DNA from: Verrucomicrobia bacterium 12-59-8
GTDB taxonomy: Bacteria > Verrucomicrobiota > Verrucomicrobiae > Verrucomicrobiales > Verrucomicrobiaceae
Assembly: GCA_002279765.1 (NCBI GenBank)
Contig: NCCR01000104.1
Location: forward strand, 1-21,105
Direction of reading: 5' to 3'
DNA length: 21,105 nt
Below are positions 20,826 to 21,105 of the stretch, piece after piece. The position numbers and the translations under genes were made by a program. Position 1 is the stretch's first letter. Every line of letters starts with the position of its first letter. The notes under the pieces are model-generated. The model was not told the origin of the DNA, made no database searches, and saw only the letters and a program-made list of their open reading frames with translations.

Positions 20826-21105
20826 AAACACTTCTCATATTGAGCCTTGCTCTTCTGCTGGCCGGGAATGCCTGGGCCAAGGCACCGAATATCCTCTTCA
20901 TCCTCGCGGATGACCAATCATGGAGCGGCACCTCGGTGCGCATGATGTCCAATGAGCCCGACAGTGCGGGACGCGAATTTCGCACGCCGAATCTCGAAAA
21001 GCTGGCTGCGCAGGGCATGACGTTTTCACAGGCGTATGCGGCCCACTGCAAATGCGAGTGTTCGCGTGCCTCCATCCAGATGGGGCGCACCACGAGCACG
21101 CTGAA
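20822..21105 (+). CDS. Secreted sulfatase, N-terminal part
   Basis: The product begins with a signal peptide (MKTLLILSLALLLAGNAWA, 1-19) and continues with the sulfatase core strand PNILFILADDQSW, whose D30-D31 bind calcium. FRTPNLEKLAAQGMTFSQAYA (53-73) follows, then the active-site region C78-E-C80-S-R82-A-S-I-Q-M-G-R. In this family the first Cys of C-x-P-S-R is turned into formylglycine; here the third position is Cys instead of Pro. The enzyme would cleave sulfate esters from polysaccharides in the periplasm or outside. The ATG at 20822 has GGAG about 10 bases upstream and overlaps the preceding remnant's stop. The gene continues past the window end, so the rest of the active site cannot be checked. 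Confidence 0.93.
   Translation, partial: MKTLLILSLALLLAGNAWAKAPNILFILADDQSWSGTSVRMMSNEPDSAGREFRTPNLEKLAAQGMTFSQAYAAHCKCECSRASIQMGRTTSTL

Overview
The window looks like a chromosomal stretch of a Verrucomicrobia/Planctomycetes-group bacterium, most likely a Prosthecobacter- or Verrucomicrobium-like member of the Verrucomicrobiales. The main reasons are the triad of an ECF sigma factor of the Rhodopirellula/Verrucomicrobium type, a FecR-like anti-sigma protein fused to a LamG-type domain, and a PSCyt1/PSCyt2/PSD1 cytochrome-type protein. A secreted sulfatase, a BatA-type VWA protein and intergenic repeats of the kind scattered through these genomes agree with this. No tRNA or rRNA gene and no CRISPR array was seen.

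Layout. 2-499 is the 3' end of hldD (LPS heptose epimerase). 544-2957 is an AT-richer minus-strand accessory cluster of four close genes, read in this order: a small protein with one hydrophobic helix, an orphan 96-residue protein, an HNH nuclease, and a TIR domain fused to a cold-shock domain. It resembles a defence or conflict operon and is the best candidate for an undescribed system. 3119-3496 is a small eRF1-domain-3-like protein, followed by a nested inverted repeat. 3720-5876 is a minus-strand run: SnoaL-like protein, two unrecognised small proteins, and a PrsW-like membrane protease with a C-terminal zinc ribbon. 6399-7670 is a putative Na+/H+ antiporter. 7671-8387 is non-coding and holds a MITE-like element. 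8388-9335 is a methyltransferase resembling quorum-signal (PhcB-like) enzymes.

9510-14239 is the sigma / FecR-LamG / PSD1 operon, whose usual DUF1501 partner is missing. It runs head-on into a BatA-type VWA gene whose C-terminus appears to have been replaced by repeat-derived sequence. A 222-bp inverted repeat follows, then aroB and miaA, which overlap by 46 bp. 18370-19714 is a 1.3-kb non-coding stretch with a second MITE-like element and a candidate HEARO/omega-RNA-like structured RNA. The window ends with an aldo/keto reductase pseudogene, broken by a 28-bp tandem duplication and a 5' truncation, then the 3' remnant of a plus-strand gene, and the start of a secreted sulfatase whose active-site motif reads C-x-C-S-R.

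Two themes stand out. One is genome wear by repeats: nested palindromes, inverted repeats that supply stop codons, in-frame palindrome insertions, and deletion scars. The other is a pair of elements (7726-8206 and 19056-19645) with the same plan. Each is bounded by inverted palindromes made of a doubled word around a shared GCTTAGG core, and each carries an ATGAATGGC-hairpin RNA candidate. The word itself differs between loci: GATGCC in one, GGTTGCC in the other.
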